Assembly (NCBI GenBank): GCA_035499435.1
Contig: DATJYW010000415.1
Location: 33,249 to 97,248, forward strand
DNA: 64,000 nucleotides
From: Solibacter sp035499435
Lineage (GTDB): Bacteria; Acidobacteriota; Terriglobia; Bryobacterales; Bryobacteraceae
Reading direction: 5' to 3'
The notes below the pieces were generated by a model that saw nothing but the letters and a program-made list of their open reading frames with translations, ran no database searches and was not told where the DNA came from. Positions 63,873 through 64,000 of the stretch are shown here, one piece after another. The position numbers were made by a program, and so were the translations under genes. The first letter of the stretch is position 1; the number at the start of each line of letters is the position of its first letter.

Positions 63873-64000
63873 ATGATCCATCCCAAGCAACTTCATCCCC
63901 GCAGACATATCTTTCACGGCCATGCCACGGGCGTATCCGCCAGAATCCGCCGCCCGGAGAATGGCGTGCTGAAATCGGCCGGCTGCAGCGCGTTGTCGCC
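63873..64000 (+). CDS. Partial hypothetical protein (C-terminus off the window)
   Basis: 42 codons from ATG 63873 with no stop before the window end; GAGGA lies before the ATG. Basic start (IHPKQLHPRRHIFHGHATGVSARIRRPENGVL). Third gene of the sigma operon by strand and 9-bp spacing. No family can be assigned from this fragment. Confidence 0.65.
   Translation, partial: MIHPKQLHPRRHIFHGHATGVSARIRRPENGVLKSAGCSALS

Overview
The window is high-GC, gene-dense bacterial chromosome. The gene content suggests an acidobacterium of the Solibacter/Bryobacter kind. The evidence is three large Oar-like TonB-dependent receptors with N-terminal carboxypeptidase-regulatory domains, two ~810-residue MacB/FtsX-type 'ADOP' permeases, a fused alpha-beta 2-oxoacid dehydrogenase E1, a bacillithiol-type deacetylase, and ECF sigma/anti-sigma and DUF4097 genes. 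This assignment is inference from content; no rRNA is present. No rRNA, tRNA, CRISPR array, transposase or phage gene was seen.

Layout. 1-5926 (minus): TonB receptor, OmpR-type regulator, histidine kinase, secreted PepSY-like protein and a truncated YncE-like beta-propeller, probably one operon. 6085-13176 (minus): a tightly overlapping TetR - TolC - HlyD - ATPase - ATPase - permease - permease efflux operon of the E. coli cecR-ybhGFSR type; a consensus promoter with an overlapping palindromic operator sits just upstream. 13332-16865 (plus): a small Cys-rich protein, endonuclease IV and LeuRS. 16899-17533 (minus): a HepT/MntA toxin-antitoxin pair. 17563-19771: divergent rlmD and trpS whose start codons overlap. 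19787-25358: a coiled-coil protein, an M28 peptidase, a SET-domain protein, a parvulin and a large membrane protein.

25335-36578: one ABC export cassette (adaptor, ATPase, DUF4097 protein, ADOP permease, second ATPase; minus), a divergent stand-alone ADOP permease, a YihY-family membrane protein, and a 58-aa AtzG/GatC-like protein overlapping an amidase. 36593-44958: a 1103-aa TonB receptor with a clear intrinsic terminator, a cupin, another TonB receptor, a serine hydrolase and a hypothetical protein. 44989-53326: fused E1, aspS, hisS, and a bshB1 - glutaredoxin - rhomboid - PfkB kinase run, then a DnaJC28-type protein. 53484-57452 (plus): the translation/secretion block Tudor-like, cold-shock, ffh, rpsP, khpA, rimM, trmD. 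57449-59995 (minus): a BvgS-like hybrid kinase. 60177-64000: small unknown genes, a radical-SAM-like protein that has lost its cluster cysteines, a ~200-nt highly structured element just downstream of it, and an ECF sigma/anti-sigma operon running off the end.

The most unusual spot is 60600-62626. A long imperfect stem with two interlocked inner helices, plus three further hairpins (one with a GCAA loop on the minus strand), fills the gap between the degenerate radical-SAM gene and a small gene on the same strand. Dispersed palindromic repeats of two families also occur in intergenic gaps.
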